A DNA stretch of 64,000 bases from Desulfomonilaceae bacterium (GTDB taxonomy: Bacteria; Desulfobacterota; Desulfomonilia; Desulfomonilales; Desulfomonilaceae). A program made the translations under genes and the position numbers. Location: NCBI GenBank assembly GCA_031082285.1, contig JAVHLK010000001.1:1-64000 (forward strand), read 5' to 3'. How positions within the stretch are numbered: the stretch's first letter is position 1; every line of letters begins with the position of its first letter. This document shows, piece after piece, positions 43,231-52,977 of this stretch. A model generated the notes under the pieces. It did not search any database and was not told the DNA's origin. It worked only from the letters and a program-made list of their open reading frames with translations.

Positions 43231-43450
43231 GGTTCAGTCCTCCCAATATGTTGAAAATGCTGCGGTATATGCCGACGGCCTCTGCATGCAATTGGCGTTC
43301 ATGTAATGGGCCGGCGGGCCATTTCCACACATAGTGTGAAAGGCGGTCCTCCGCACTTAAGGCACAGCCTCGTCCCCGTACCTTTCCGGATACCGAATCG
43401 TCACACGACGGCCGCCCGGAACGCTCATACCTCTTCTCGGGCAGTGTTCA

Positions 43451-44179
43451 TCATGTCAACAGCGAAGCCCACTGCCGCACGGTATTTCTTACCATAGCAT
43501 CGGCGCCGCCGTTCACAATTCTGTTGTGGCAAGGAAGAAGAATATCAATGTTCAGTCCTGCGATTTTCTCCAATGAGTTTTTCAGTGCCGCGGGGTCGGC
43601 TGACACGAGGTCGTAGCGCCCGATGGCTCCGTCGGCATATATGGTGTCTCCGGACATGAAAAGTTTGTGTTCGCGGTTGAACAGGCCAATGCTCCCTGCA
43701 CTGTGCCCCGGTACATGTATGACCTCGAACGGAATGCCGCCCAAGTCCAATTCTTCGCCGCCTTCCAGCTTCCTGTGAACCTTGAAGGTGAAATAATCCT
43801 TGGGAAAGGAGTATTGTGACCGTACCAGCGACTCAAACATCGAGTTGCCGTACACGATCCGCGCGTCGCCACGTTCAAGGTAGAGTGCCTCTTCCCTGTG
43901 GACCCAGACTTCCGCATGGGGTACGGCCTGCAGGATTTCGGGCAGGCATCCGATATGATCCAGGTGTGTGTGCGTCATAATTATACGTTTGATGTGTTTC
44001 AAAGGTATATTTGCCTTGTCCAGCTCTTCCAGTTTGTACGATCCCATTTCAAGGAGTCCGCAGTCCACCAGAGAAAAGTCTTCCCCATCGGGCTTTCCCA
44101 CCACATAGACGTGCGAATCGGGAATGAACTGGTCTCGACCCGGTATCCAGTAGATGCCTTCAATGACTTTTTCTATCAC
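43451..44179 (-). CDS. MBL-fold metallo-hydrolase
   Basis: The 242-residue protein has the metallo-beta-lactamase motif HTHLDHIG, the later VPGHSAGSIGL, SGDTIYADG and a C-terminal histidine in LLPCHN, so it can bind two metals. This is the glyoxalase II/hydrolase branch; the substrate is unknown. A GTG at 44179 is preferred because AGAGGAGAAGGC lies directly upstream, while the in-frame ATG at 44200 has no site and would place that ribosome site inside the gene. It is on the minus-strand run with thiolase and hotdog genes, so a thioester substrate is conceivable. Confidence 0.83.
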   Translation of the reverse strand: MIEKVIEGIYWIPGRDQFIPDSHVYVVGKPDGEDFSLVDCGLLEMGSYKLEELDKANIPLKHIKRIIMTHTHLDHIGCLPEILQAVPHAEVWVHREEALYLERGDARIVYGNSMFESLVRSQYSFPKDYFTFKVHRKLEGGEELDLGGIPFEVIHVPGHSAGSIGLFNREHKLFMSGDTIYADGAIGRYDLVSADPAALKNSLEKIAGLNIDILLPCHNRIVNGGADAMVRNTVRQWASLLT

Positions 44180-44371
44180 GCCTTCTCCTCTGTGAAACAT
44201 GTGGTCTTAAAGAGACTGACGGACAGTCTCCCACAATAGATGTGAACCCCGAGTTCGGGAACTGACGACGCCTCGTTCCCGTTCGGGTCTCATCTACCCC
44301 GTTGAATTCCATCCACAACCGCTTCTTGCGCGGTTTCGCGCATGCGTCGCCGTATGTGCGCAACCGTGCAC

Positions 44372-45316
44372 TCAGGAAGAGAATATCCAACTCCAGTCCC
44401 CTGCAGGAAGCAGGTTGCTCTTGATCTGCTCCGTGTACGCCGTCAGGATGACCCATTCACCGCGGCCGTAAGCGACCGGCTCGGGGTGGTGAGGGTCCGC
44501 GAGGGAAAGGATCTGTCCTTCTCCCTTGAAGAATCGAGGGGCCTTGGGATTTCCTCTGATTCCCGCGGGACGACCGACGAAGATGAGCTTCTCCGTCCTT
44601 GCCACGGGTCTGAGAATCGTGAAATCCAGACGTACCGAAAGCCCTCCGGCTCTCGTATCCATGAAACCGCCCCACGCGGTGTTTTCGTCGAAAATCGAGA
44701 TCAGGACGGCCGGATGGAGTTCCTCCTCTGCAATGAGAAACTCGGCGGCCCGATCAAAATCGGCCGAGTCATGTCCCCAAGGGGTTGTCACGGCATAGGA
44801 TCCGTTCTCTTCGTGGAGCCGAAACCTCCGTTGGAGTCCCACGGCCGTTCGATGGTGCCCACAGACGAAGCAATTCCGATAGTACGGAAGTGAGCGGAAG
44901 TCGGAACTGGGGGTAGGCACGGTAAATTCCGAAGAGACGCCGGTGCGCGCGGGCGTCATGCACGCGCTTAGGTACGGAGTCTTGTCCGCCGCCTTGGAGA
45001 TCCGGACCACGATGCCCGGATCCAGCCCCTCGCCGGCACGTTCCGCGGTCAACGTGGCTCCGTCCCCGATTGCAATGCCCGATCCGCCAAATTTGAATCG
45101 GACGTCGACAGGGTAGCCGCGTATCGGGGACCTCAGCCACACATCCAAACACAGACCCATCGGCAATCCGCCGTGGGGGATTCCGATGAAGCCCTCATGA
45201 CGATCCTGGAATTCCAGTTCAGCCGTGTACCTGTTCCCGTTGTTTTCCACCTGCCTGAGTTCCAGGAACGGGTCGTCCCCGGTGAGAAAGGAATACGGGT
45301 TGTGTTCGATCAGCAT
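44372..45316 (-). CDS. Tandem hotdog-fold protein, probable thioesterase-like
   Basis: The 314-residue protein seems to hold two hotdog folds. The first (about 10-130) has GIPHGGLPMGLCLDV. The second (about 150-290) begins with the PaaI-like CFVCGHHRTAVGLQRRF motif and includes SIFDENTAWGG. It plausibly hydrolyses or hydrates an acyl-CoA, inferred from fold and from the thiolase gene upstream. ATG 45316 has GGGAGG at 6 bp; a TTG at 45340 is in frame. Domain reading is from short motifs, so the assignment is moderate. Confidence 0.6.
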   Translation of the reverse strand: MLIEHNPYSFLTGDDPFLELRQVENNGNRYTAELEFQDRHEGFIGIPHGGLPMGLCLDVWLRSPIRGYPVDVRFKFGGSGIAIGDGATLTAERAGEGLDPGIVVRISKAADKTPYLSACMTPARTGVSSEFTVPTPSSDFRSLPYYRNCFVCGHHRTAVGLQRRFRLHEENGSYAVTTPWGHDSADFDRAAEFLIAEEELHPAVLISIFDENTAWGGFMDTRAGGLSVRLDFTILRPVARTEKLIFVGRPAGIRGNPKAPRFFKGEGQILSLADPHHPEPVAYGRGEWVILTAYTEQIKSNLLPAGDWSWIFSS

Positions 45317-45402
45317 CCAATCCTCCCACGCCCTCGTCAATCGATCATTGCACTATCTCAATGCCCTAAAGAACTTAGGAAACTCCTCGCCGCATCCGGC
45401 AC

Positions 45403-46587
45403 TTACCGATCGACATAGAGCGACACGGCCTCTCCGCCTCCAAGGCAGAGAGATGCCATCCCCGTCTTCTTGTCCCGATTCCTCATGGCATAAATGAGGG
45501 TGGTAAGCACGCGTGCTCCACTGGCTCCTATCGGATGGCCAAGGGCAACGGATCCTCCGTTGACGTTGCACCGATCCTGATCCAGCCACAGTTCACGCAT
45601 GGCCCCCACGGTAGATCCGGCAAACGCCTCATTCACCTCCATGAGATCGACGGACCGATAATCGACCCCTTCCTTCTTGGCACACTTGGGAATGGACAGT
45701 ATCGGTGCCATCAACACGTACTTCATGTCCAAGCCGGCGCTTGCCTGAGCTCCTACCCGCGCGAGAATCTCAAGTCCGCGCTCTCGTGCGATATCCTCGG
45801 CCATGACGCACAGTGCGCTCGCTCCATCGGAAATGATGGACGAATTTCCCGCGGTGGCGAAGCCCTCCTTCTGAAATGCGGGTTTCATCTTGCTGAGCGC
45901 TTCATACAGTGTTTCCCTCGGGCATTCATCCGTGTCGAAGATCTTCGGGTCGCCCTTTCGTTGCGGGATTGCGACGGGAAGGATCTCGTCCTTGAAACGA
46001 CCTTGGCCTATTGATTCCAGAGATCGTGCATAACTGAGAGCTGCGTAGCGATCCTGGTCTTCTCTGGAGACATTGTACTTAACACTGCACAAGTCGTTGC
46101 TGATGCCCATATGAAAGTCGTTGACTATATCCCACAGGCCGTCATGCAGCATGTGGTCGAGGAGGGTTCCATTTCCCATGCGATATCCAAATCTTGCCTT
46201 CTCGAGATAGTACGGTGCCGCGCTCATGTTCTCCATGCCGCCTGCCACCGCGATGTCGCAATCGCCCAATTGAATGGCCTGCGCTGCGAGCATGACGGCT
46301 TTCAGTCCGGAACCGCACACCTTGTTGAGGGTAAAACACTGAGTCTCGTAGGGAAGCCCTGCCTGTAATGCCGCCTGACGCGCCGGATTCTGGCCGTAAC
46401 CGCAGGGAAGCACCTGGCCCATGATGACTTCATCCACATCATTGTTGTCGATGCCGGCCCGTTTGACGGCTTCTTCGATCACCAACCCCCCCAGTTTTGT
46501 CGCTCCAATACCGCTGAGAGAGCCGTTGAAAGAGCCCAAAGGCGTCCGACACGCGCTGACGATCACAGCTTCACGATTCAACCTCAT
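45403..46587 (-). CDS. atoB: Acetyl-CoA acetyltransferase (thiolase)
   Basis: The 394-residue thiolase has the acyl-accepting cysteine C91 in [12 protein letters not shown]351 in [10 protein letters not shown] and C381 in CLGGGEAV, the complete catalytic set. The length and these motifs are those of the biosynthetic/degradative short-chain type that interconverts acetyl-CoA and acetoacetyl-CoA. It lies between asd and the hotdog gene on the same strand. Together with the dehydratase at 10212 it would serve crotonyl-CoA and acetoacetyl-CoA metabolism, although the two loci are separate. Longer 3-ketoacyl-CoA substrates cannot be excluded. Confidence 0.92.
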   Translation of the reverse strand: MRLNREAVIVSACRTPLGSFNGSLSGIGATKLGGLVIEEAVKRAGIDNNDVDEVIMGQVLPCGYGQNPARQAALQAGLPYETQCFTLNKVCGSGLKAVMLAAQAIQLGDCDIAVAGGMENMSAAPYYLEKARFGYRMGNGTLLDHMLHDGLWDIVNDFHMGISNDLCSVKYNVSREDQDRYAALSYARSLESIGQGRFKDEILPVAIPQRKGDPKIFDTDECPRETLYEALSKMKPAFQKEGFATAGNSSIISDGASALCVMAEDIARERGLEILARVGAQASAGLDMKYVLMAPILSIPKCAKKEGVDYRSVDLMEVNEAFAGSTVGAMRELWLDQDRCNVNGGSVALGHPIGASGARVLTTLIYAMRNRDKKTGMASLCLGGGEAVSLYVDR

Positions 46588-46714
46588 TCGTTCTCCTTTT
46601 CATACTTCAGTCGCTCTCGCCCGATCTTGGCAAAGCAGGCACGGTGGGCGCCCGCCGACACCAGGGAACGGTCGACGAATCGGCCCGGTCTCAATGGTTG
46701 AGACACTCACTCCT

Positions 46715-47791
46715 TTACAGGTATTGATCGGCCAGGATTTCAGCTATTTGCACCGCGTTCAGGGCTGCACCTTTGAGAATGTTGTCCGACACGACCCAAA
46801 GATTAAGTCCGTTTGCAATGGACTCGTCTTCCCGAATACGCCCCACCAGCGTGAAATCTTCCCCGGCGGCCAGAGCGGTCAAGGGGTACCGATTCTTGGC
46901 CGGTTCGTCAAACACCTTCAGTCCGGGTGCCTGTGACAGCAGCTCCCGTGCCCGTTCCGGAGTAATCTTCTTTTCGGTCTCAATGTTGATGGACTCCGAG
47001 TGCCCGAAAAACGTCGGCACCCGGACGGTCGTTGAGGTAACCCCTATCGCGGGATCGAGGATCTTTTGGGTTTCCCACACCATCTTCATTTCTTCCTTGG
47101 TATAGCGGTTCTCCAGGAAGACATCTATGTGGGGCAGGCATTCGAATGCAATCCGATGCGGATAGACGTTGGTTTCCATTGTCCGGAATGAACTTAGGCC
47201 GCTCCAGAGCTTATCCAATCCGTCATCCTTCGTCCATTGAATTGACGACGCCATCTCTCGAGCCTGTACGAGCATCTCTTCCAGGGCGTCCTTGCCCGTT
47301 CCGGAAACTGCCTGGTACGTGGAGACCACGACGCGTTTGATGGTTCCCTCGTCATGAAGCGGCTTGAGGGCAAGCACCATCTGAATGGTCGAACAGTTGG
47401 GATTGGCTATGATGTTTCGCTTGGTGTAGCCGGAAATGGCTTGCGGGTTCACCTCCGGTACGACCAGAGGCACATCCGGCTCCATGCGGAAGTGAGCCGT
47501 ATTGTCGATTACCACACAGCCCGCTTGGGCGGCTATGGGAGCAAACTTGGCGCTGATCGATCCTCCCGCGGAGAACAAACCGATTTCCACACCGTCAAAC
47601 GACTCATCCGTCAGCTCGCGTACGGGATGATCCGTGCCTTTGAACTTGAGCGTCTTTCCGGCGGAGCGTCCCGAAGCCAGCAAGACAATTTCCTTGACGG
47701 GAAACGATCGGCGTTCGAGCACGTTGATCATCATGTTTCCAACGGCGCCGGTGGCCCCTACAACCGCAACTTTGTAGCCATCTTTCTTCAT
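46715..47791 (-). CDS. asd: Aspartate-semialdehyde dehydrogenase
   Basis: The 358-residue enzyme has the NADP loop VVGATGAVGNMM, the active-site cysteine C133 in NPNCST, and the TYQAVSGTGKDALEE and HRIAFECLPHID regions. It reduces aspartyl phosphate to the semialdehyde for lysine, threonine and methionine synthesis. At 358 residues it is slightly longer than the usual 335-345. It is on the minus strand upstream of the thiolase, 127 bp apart, and is probably an independent unit. Confidence 0.93.
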   Translation of the reverse strand: MKKDGYKVAVVGATGAVGNMMINVLERRSFPVKEIVLLASGRSAGKTLKFKGTDHPVRELTDESFDGVEIGLFSAGGSISAKFAPIAAQAGCVVIDNTAHFRMEPDVPLVVPEVNPQAISGYTKRNIIANPNCSTIQMVLALKPLHDEGTIKRVVVSTYQAVSGTGKDALEEMLVQAREMASSIQWTKDDGLDKLWSGLSSFRTMETNVYPHRIAFECLPHIDVFLENRYTKEEMKMVWETQKILDPAIGVTSTTVRVPTFFGHSESINIETEKKITPERARELLSQAPGLKVFDEPAKNRYPLTALAAGEDFTLVGRIREDESIANGLNLWVVSDNILKGAALNAVQIAEILADQYL

Positions 47792-47852
47792 CGTGAGTCC
47801 TATTCCTTACGTATTCGTCTTCTTCTCCCGAGATTCCTCTCCCGTGCCCCCC

Positions 47853-48188
47853 TCACTTGTCCTTTTCAGTCGTTTCCCCGCCGCCGGGCTTCTCAGACGA
47901 CGCGGAATCAACTTCCTCCACTCGTATCCGTTTGAATCCATATTCGCCGGACGTCATGTCCTTCTTGAGCAGCCATACCCTCCCCGTGTCCGTGTCGAGC
48001 ATGAAGGTGTCGCCCTTTTGGTGGGGTGACGTGAAGATCTGGAACCGTCCGCTCACCGTCACCGTCGGGCCGGGTTCGGTCTTTGTCATTTGCATAGCGT
48101 CGCGGCCGAGCGGCCATTGAGCTTCAATGCTTGGGCAAGCCGCTGCGAGAGCCGCAACAAAGAACGCCGTCGTTACCATAGTCTTCAT
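47853..48188 (-). CDS. Small exported protein, unknown function
   Basis: The 111-residue product has a signal peptide (about 1-23, ending IEAQ). A short beta-type region follows (VTVSGRFQIFTSP, then TFMLDTDTGRVWLLKKD), which resembles single-repeat WD/kelch-like strand pairs seen in small periplasmic proteins. The tail is charged, with a KPGGGETTEKDK end. It lies upstream of asd on the same strand, 61 bp apart. No family is assigned. Confidence 0.55.
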   Translation of the reverse strand: MKTMVTTAFFVAALAAACPSIEAQWPLGRDAMQMTKTEPGPTVTVSGRFQIFTSPHQKGDTFMLDTDTGRVWLLKKDMTSGEYGFKRIRVEEVDSASSEKPGGGETTEKDK

Positions 48189-48559
48189 CGATCTTCTCCC
48201 CCATCGGGTCGGTCAACGCTATATATACCAGTGAGTCGCACTAGGGTCAAACACGCGAATTGCATGGACGGCCGTACAATTACCGGGCGACCTCCGTTCG
48301 ACCCCCGAATCGGAGCGATGCCTTTGCGACCGCCAAAGTTCGTCGGCCGCGATCCGGCGCTATTTCCGGCACGTTACTGATTGCAGGAAAGGCTCTCCGG
48401 AAGCGGCCTATTGGAGAATTCCATTGACATATCGTGGATTTTTGTGGTATTTGAAGGTGTCCAATACGTTTGCTTGGACAGGCACGCTGTTGATGGAACC
48501 GTGGCGGTGCGTGGCAGGGTACGCGCTCACACGGTGCGCGGTACGGTAAGCCTAGGGAG
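48189..48559. other. Divergent intergenic region
   Basis: This 370-bp stretch separates the small exported protein from the LolA-like gene. It holds the candidate promoter at 48424-48453. A minus-strand open frame crossing it continues into the LolA-like gene and is a shadow. Confidence 0.4.
48424..48453 (+). promoter_or_regulatory. Candidate promoter of the LolA-like gene
   Basis: A perfect TTGACA (48424-48429) is followed after 18 bp by TATTTG (48448-48453). The transcript would begin near 48460, about 115 bp before the start codon. Confidence 0.4.
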
Positions 48560-48574
48560 ATGGATTGGAAACTC

Positions 48575-49360
48575 ATGAGGATTGCAGTAATTCTTAGTGT
48601 CCTGGCTCTTGCGACCTTGTCCGTTCCGTACTTTCCCGGCGATGTACGAGCCGTCACGGCACGGGAAGTCTTTGATGAGGTGATAAGACGTAATCTCGAC
48701 GACAGCTTCCGTGTCGTTTTGACGGTACACACGTTCAAGGGCAAGAAGGCCGTATCGAAGCACTCTCTGTGGCTCATGGGAAAGACCGGGGAGAAAACCG
48801 GGCGCTTTGTTCTCGACTTTGAGGAACCTGAGGAATCAAAGGGATTGAGGTTTCTCATTATCGTCACGGAGGGCAATCCGCCTGAGGCCTACATGTACCT
48901 CCCCGCCACGAAACGCACCATACCCTTGGCCGCGGACGATCCTTCCGTGGATCTCGGCGGTACCGGTCTGACCATGGAGGACATCGACGTCTTCCACCTC
49001 AAAGGAGACGAAAAAGCCGAGATCGTAGGTGAGGAAGAGGTGAAAGGCCGGCAATGCTACAAGATCGAGGTCTCCGTGCCCGGTGAAAGCGGGCGGCGCT
49101 ATGTATGGATTTCCAAAGACGAGTTTCTCGTCGTAAAGTCCGAGAACGTAGACGACAAGGGCAAAATTGAGAGAAGGCTTGTGGTTTCAGAGTTCTTCAC
49201 GACGAGCAGCGGTAAGGAATTCCCGCGTGAGGAAGAGATCGAAGTTCCGAAGCGGAATATTCGCATCCGTGTCAGGCAGGAGCACGCGGTGTTCGGCATA
49301 GAGTTGCCCGAACAGCTCATGGACCCCAAGACCTTTGGGACGCACGAGTGGCGAAAGTAG
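48575..49360 (+). CDS. Outer-membrane lipoprotein-sorting-like (LolA/TP0789-type) exported protein
   Basis: The 261-residue product has a signal peptide (about 1-27). The mature part reads as a LolA-like half-barrel of the TP0789 type: FRVVLTVHTFKGKKAVSKHSLW in outline, FLIIVTEGNPPEAYMYLPATKRT, the YKIEVSVPG strand and YVWISKDEFLVVKSEN. These periplasmic proteins are thought to carry lipids or lipoproteins, often beside RND exporters, but no exporter gene is adjacent here. ATG 48575 begins the signal peptide; ATG 48560 is an in-frame alternative. Confidence 0.8.
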   Translation: MRIAVILSVLALATLSVPYFPGDVRAVTAREVFDEVIRRNLDDSFRVVLTVHTFKGKKAVSKHSLWLMGKTGEKTGRFVLDFEEPEESKGLRFLIIVTEGNPPEAYMYLPATKRTIPLAADDPSVDLGGTGLTMEDIDVFHLKGDEKAEIVGEEEVKGRQCYKIEVSVPGESGRRYVWISKDEFLVVKSENVDDKGKIERRLVVSEFFTTSSGKEFPREEEIEVPKRNIRIRVRQEHAVFGIELPEQLMDPKTFGTHEWRK

Positions 49361-49429
49361 CACTGTGTTGAAGCCGGCGTGACCGCGGCGTCAACACCGA
49401 ACGACGGATTGAATGGTAGGTAGGACACT

Positions 49430-49936
49430 GTGACGGGAACATTGAGGATACCGCTGTTGGTCCTGGCGTTGGCGTGTGTCGCCGGATGCGCGAGCATGCC
49501 TGATTTCGGAAGGATGCAGGCGACCATGGATCGCATGGCTTACTCCACAGGGTTAATGGCGTCCAACATGCCGCATATGGCCAACAGCACGTCCAGGATG
49601 GCCGCGGTCGCCGAACGAATGGAACGCAAATCCGACACCATGCTGTCCAACCTGGAAGACAGAGGCTCCGCAATGGAGCGTACGGTTCAGAATTATGCCC
49701 AGTCGTTTCTGGACAACGATCGCGCATTGATCAACAGCCTCAAGGATATCAGCCGGGAGATCGGCGACCTGAAACAAGCTATTGGGCAAAGCCGCGGCAG
49801 TGCACTCGGAGATCAGTCCGACGGCCGCATTAATGCCCGTCTGCAAGCCAAACTCAATCGGCTGGAAGCCCAACTGTCCGCCATTTCTTCCAAGGTCGAC
49901 GACCGGAATCGAGACGCTGCCGCGGCAACAAAGTAA
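49430..49936 (+). CDS. Putative coiled-coil lipoprotein
   Basis: The 168-residue product starts at GTG 49430 with a hydrophobic stretch and the lipobox VAGCAS (cysteine near 20). The mature part is helical and methionine-rich (MQATMDRMAYSTGLMASNM), with a coiled coil near 125-155 (LQAKLNRLEAQLSAI). It would be anchored in a membrane and rod-shaped. It lies 69 bp after the LolA-like gene, so the two may be co-transcribed. Family unknown. Confidence 0.6.
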   Translation: MTGTLRIPLLVLALACVAGCASMPDFGRMQATMDRMAYSTGLMASNMPHMANSTSRMAAVAERMERKSDTMLSNLEDRGSAMERTVQNYAQSFLDNDRALINSLKDISREIGDLKQAIGQSRGSALGDQSDGRINARLQAKLNRLEAQLSAISSKVDDRNRDAAAATK

Positions 49937-50102
49937 ACCACCGCGCTCCACGCCCGAATTCACGTCTCCAAGATCACCGCGATGCTTGAGTATTTCTTGG
50001 CACTGGGGGAGAATGTGCCGAGAGACCACGCGATGCCCGTTCATCGCATGAGTGACCGACGTGCCGCGACGGAGAATTGATGCCGAGATCGGGAGACCTC
50101 GT

Positions 50103-50876
50103 ATGCTTGATTTTGCCGACTATGTTTCAGGAATTTCCTTTCGCTTCATACGGCCCCACACGCGAATGCCGTTCCGGGACGAGTACTATGAACGAAGACT
50201 GGAAAAGATTCTGAAGAAGGGCCGTGTGGGACTACCGGAGAAGATAGGGGCCGGCCTTGAATACCTGAACACCGTGTTTCCCGAGGATGACGCGGTGATG
50301 AAATCGACCCTGCGGCATATCACCGGAATTCCCAAGATGTCCACCCTTGCCGTCGCGGGCATGATCAATCGCGGCGTGGCTCAAATGGCCCCGGATGAGG
50401 TCTTCGTAAACGTTGGAGTCTGGTACGGGTTTACCTTCCTGGCCGGCGTGGTGGGTAATCCGGACAAGAAGTGCGTAGGAGTCGACAATTTCTCACAGTT
50501 CGGGGGACCGCGAAAGGAGTTCCTGTCGCGTTTCGAGCAGCTCGGGAGCGACAACCACATCTTCCACGACATGGACTATGCGGAGTACTTCTCGAGAGTT
50601 CACCGGGATCCCATAGGTTTCTACATCTATGACGGAGGTCATGCGTACGAGGATCAACTCAGGGGCCTGCAGCTGGCCGAACCATATTTCTCGAGAAACT
50701 GCATCGTTCTCGTCGACGACACGAACTGGCCTGAACCCCGGAACGCAACGATGGATTTCATTGCCCGCCGCGGCGATCGGTACCGAGTGCTCCTCGATGT
50801 CCGGACGCGGGGGAATTGTCACCCGACTGTCTGGAACGGCGTAGTCATATTTCAGAGGGCCGGCGGAACAAAGTGA
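50103..50876 (+). CDS. Class I SAM-dependent methyltransferase-like protein (Methyltransf_24 type)
   Basis: The 257-residue protein has a Rossmann-like core: FVNVGVWYGFTFLAGV (motif I variant), CVGVDNFS, FYIYDGGHAYEDQLRGLQLA and CIVLVDDTNWP. This pattern is that of Methyltransf_24 and CmcI-like enzymes, often in polysaccharide or secondary-metabolite loci. The substrate is unknown. ATG 50103 has GGGAG at 7 bp; a GTG at 50052 lacks a site. It is convergent with hldE. Confidence 0.75.
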   Translation: MLDFADYVSGISFRFIRPHTRMPFRDEYYERRLEKILKKGRVGLPEKIGAGLEYLNTVFPEDDAVMKSTLRHITGIPKMSTLAVAGMINRGVAQMAPDEVFVNVGVWYGFTFLAGVVGNPDKKCVGVDNFSQFGGPRKEFLSRFEQLGSDNHIFHDMDYAEYFSRVHRDPIGFYIYDGGHAYEDQLRGLQLAEPYFSRNCIVLVDDTNWPEPRNATMDFIARRGDRYRVLLDVRTRGNCHPTVWNGVVIFQRAGGTK

Positions 50877-50909
50877 TCGCCGGCGCAGCCGGAACGCCCA
50901 CGACCATCT

Positions 50910-52349
50910 TTACTTGTCTCGGATTCTTCTGATGATTTCACTGGTGGACACGCCGCCCACATGGTCCACGAACGCGACCGTTCCCCCTCGTGCCCTCACC
51001 AGGTCTTCGCCGACTACCTTCTTTCCTTTCCAATCTTCACCCTTTACCAGTACGTCGGGCTTGACTCTCTTGATCGTCTCGAACGGAGTGTCCTCCTGAA
51101 AGACGACCACGTAATCGACAATACTCAACGCGGATATGAGTTCCACCCGCTCGGATTCCGTGACCACGGGACGCCCCTGTCCCTTGATCCGCTCCACGGA
51201 TGCATCCGAATTGACGCCCACGACGAGCACATCGCCCAGAGCTTTCGCCTGACGCAGTATCTTCAGGTGGCCGACGTGAAAGAGATCGAAACATCCGTTG
51301 GTGAAGACTATGCTGTGACCTTCAATTCTGTGGTTTCTGAGCACCGCGTCGATTTCGTCCACGGTGACCGCTTTGCTTTTCTCATTGGGTTGTCGAAGGC
51401 TTTCGGCCATCTGCTCCAGGGTTACGCATGCCGCGCCGAATCGTGAAACGACCAATGACGCGGCAAGGTTTGCCAGGTTGATCGATTCTTCAATCGAAAG
51501 GCCGCCGGCAACGGCAAGGGCCAACGTGGAAACCACCGTATCGCCGGCGCCGGTGACGTCAACGATCTCAACCGGCTTGACCGGGAAGTCCCGGTCGACC
51601 TTCCGCGTAATGAGCGTGATGCCTTCTCTCCCACGCGTTATGATGATCCCTTCGGCCTGGGCATGATCGAGCAATGTCCTGCCGGCCTTGGTCAGCGATT
51701 CACGGTCGCGAATCTCAACGCCGGACGCCAAGGACGCTTCTCGTATATTGGGAGTGATGTAGCGTGCCCCGCGATATCTTGTGTAATCCATCCCCTTGGG
51801 GTCGACGAATACGGGTAGTCCCGTCCGGGCGGCCATGGACAAGAGAGCCTTCAGCAGTGTCGAAGTGAGGAATCCCTTGCCGTAATCCGATATTATGACG
51901 GCCTTCACTTGCGGAATCACGTTCTTCACGTCGTCGATCACCGCCTTCTCAATGGCCGGGTCGATTCCGTTCACATGTTCCTCATCGATTCGGACGATCT
52001 GCTGATTCCTCGCCACGACGCGGGTCTTGATCGTGGTGGGCCGCGACGTGTCCTCCTTCAACCAGAACGAATCGACACCCATGGCTTCACAATGCTGCTT
52101 GAACCACTCACCGGATTCATCGGTTCCCACGGTTGCGAAAAGTGCAACCCTGCCTCCCATGGAAACCAGATTTCGCACCACATTGCCGGCTCCGCCAACC
52201 CGTCTGAGGCGATCCCGAGCCACAAGCACCGGAACGGGAGCCTCGGGAGATATCCGATCGACTTCCCCCAGAACATATTCGTCGACCATGACGTCTCCAG
52301 CCACCAGAATGGGGGCCGGTTTCATCTTCCACACCACACTTTCGTTCAA
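50910..52349 (-). CDS. hldE: Bifunctional heptose 7-phosphate kinase/heptose 1-phosphate adenylyltransferase
   Basis: The 479-residue protein has an N-terminal ribokinase-type domain (about 12-315) with GGAGNVVRNL, SDYGKGFLT and the anion hole TGAGDT. A C-terminal nucleotidyltransferase domain follows (about 340-479) with FTNGCFDLFHVGHLK and VGVNSDASV. It makes ADP-heptose for the LPS inner core, which indicates a Gram-negative envelope. The TTG start at 52349 follows GGAGG at a good distance; an ATG at 52325 is the alternative. The length is that of E. coli HldE. Confidence 0.94.
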   Translation of the reverse strand: MNESVVWKMKPAPILVAGDVMVDEYVLGEVDRISPEAPVPVLVARDRLRRVGGAGNVVRNLVSMGGRVALFATVGTDESGEWFKQHCEAMGVDSFWLKEDTSRPTTIKTRVVARNQQIVRIDEEHVNGIDPAIEKAVIDDVKNVIPQVKAVIISDYGKGFLTSTLLKALLSMAARTGLPVFVDPKGMDYTRYRGARYITPNIREASLASGVEIRDRESLTKAGRTLLDHAQAEGIIITRGREGITLITRKVDRDFPVKPVEIVDVTGAGDTVVSTLALAVAGGLSIEESINLANLAASLVVSRFGAACVTLEQMAESLRQPNEKSKAVTVDEIDAVLRNHRIEGHSIVFTNGCFDLFHVGHLKILRQAKALGDVLVVGVNSDASVERIKGQGRPVVTESERVELISALSIVDYVVVFQEDTPFETIKRVKPDVLVKGEDWKGKKVVGEDLVRARGGTVAFVDHVGGVSTSEIIRRIRDK

Positions 52350-52977
52350 TTCTCGACCTCCGCGATCAGGGCCCGCCGCATCGACACGTCAATTCGAAGC
52401 GCGCAGCAGTATGGGATAGGGTGCCATCCATACATATCCCAGAAAGGTGCGCTCGTCCAGGACAAAGATCCGAGCAAGGCCACGCCGCGGAATCCGATAC
52501 AGTACATTAACAAATGGAGATTAATTATTGATAATAGTGTTGAATTTGACTGGATAATCTGATACAAACCTCCGTGAATACAGGGCCCGCCCGCGATTCC
52601 ATCACTCTAAGCGATCGGGTCCCACACGGTTCCCCATGCCGCTCGCCGGTCGATGAACACGGAGAGCCGGAACATGAGGGCAAGGCGTGAGAGGGGAATG
52701 ACATTGATGCAGAGCGCATCGGCTGGAAGAAGAACGAGCCGAAGAGAACGGCGAACGGCTTCCTCGGCCCGGGTTGAAGACCTATGAGCCTTTTTGGGTC
52801 TTGCTCAGGACCTGGTACTGCAGCCTTCACTGCAATGCGCGACTCGCGGAACAACGTATCTTTTCAAAGCAACCTCCTTTCCCCTGAGGGGATTGTTTAT
52901 TACTTTCGTATTAAATAGTCATGGGACCGGTGAGTTGTCAAGACCCTATAGTCCCAGCGCGGAACGGACAAAGAGCA
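52350..52977. other. Divergent intergenic region, partly AT-rich
   Basis: An AT-rich patch (about 52500-52560) upstream of hldE could hold its promoter, and another lies at 52885-52920 after a small CCCC-TGA-GGGG stem, before the sensor-like gene. Neither gives convincing hexamers. No gene or RNA was recognised. Confidence 0.35.
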
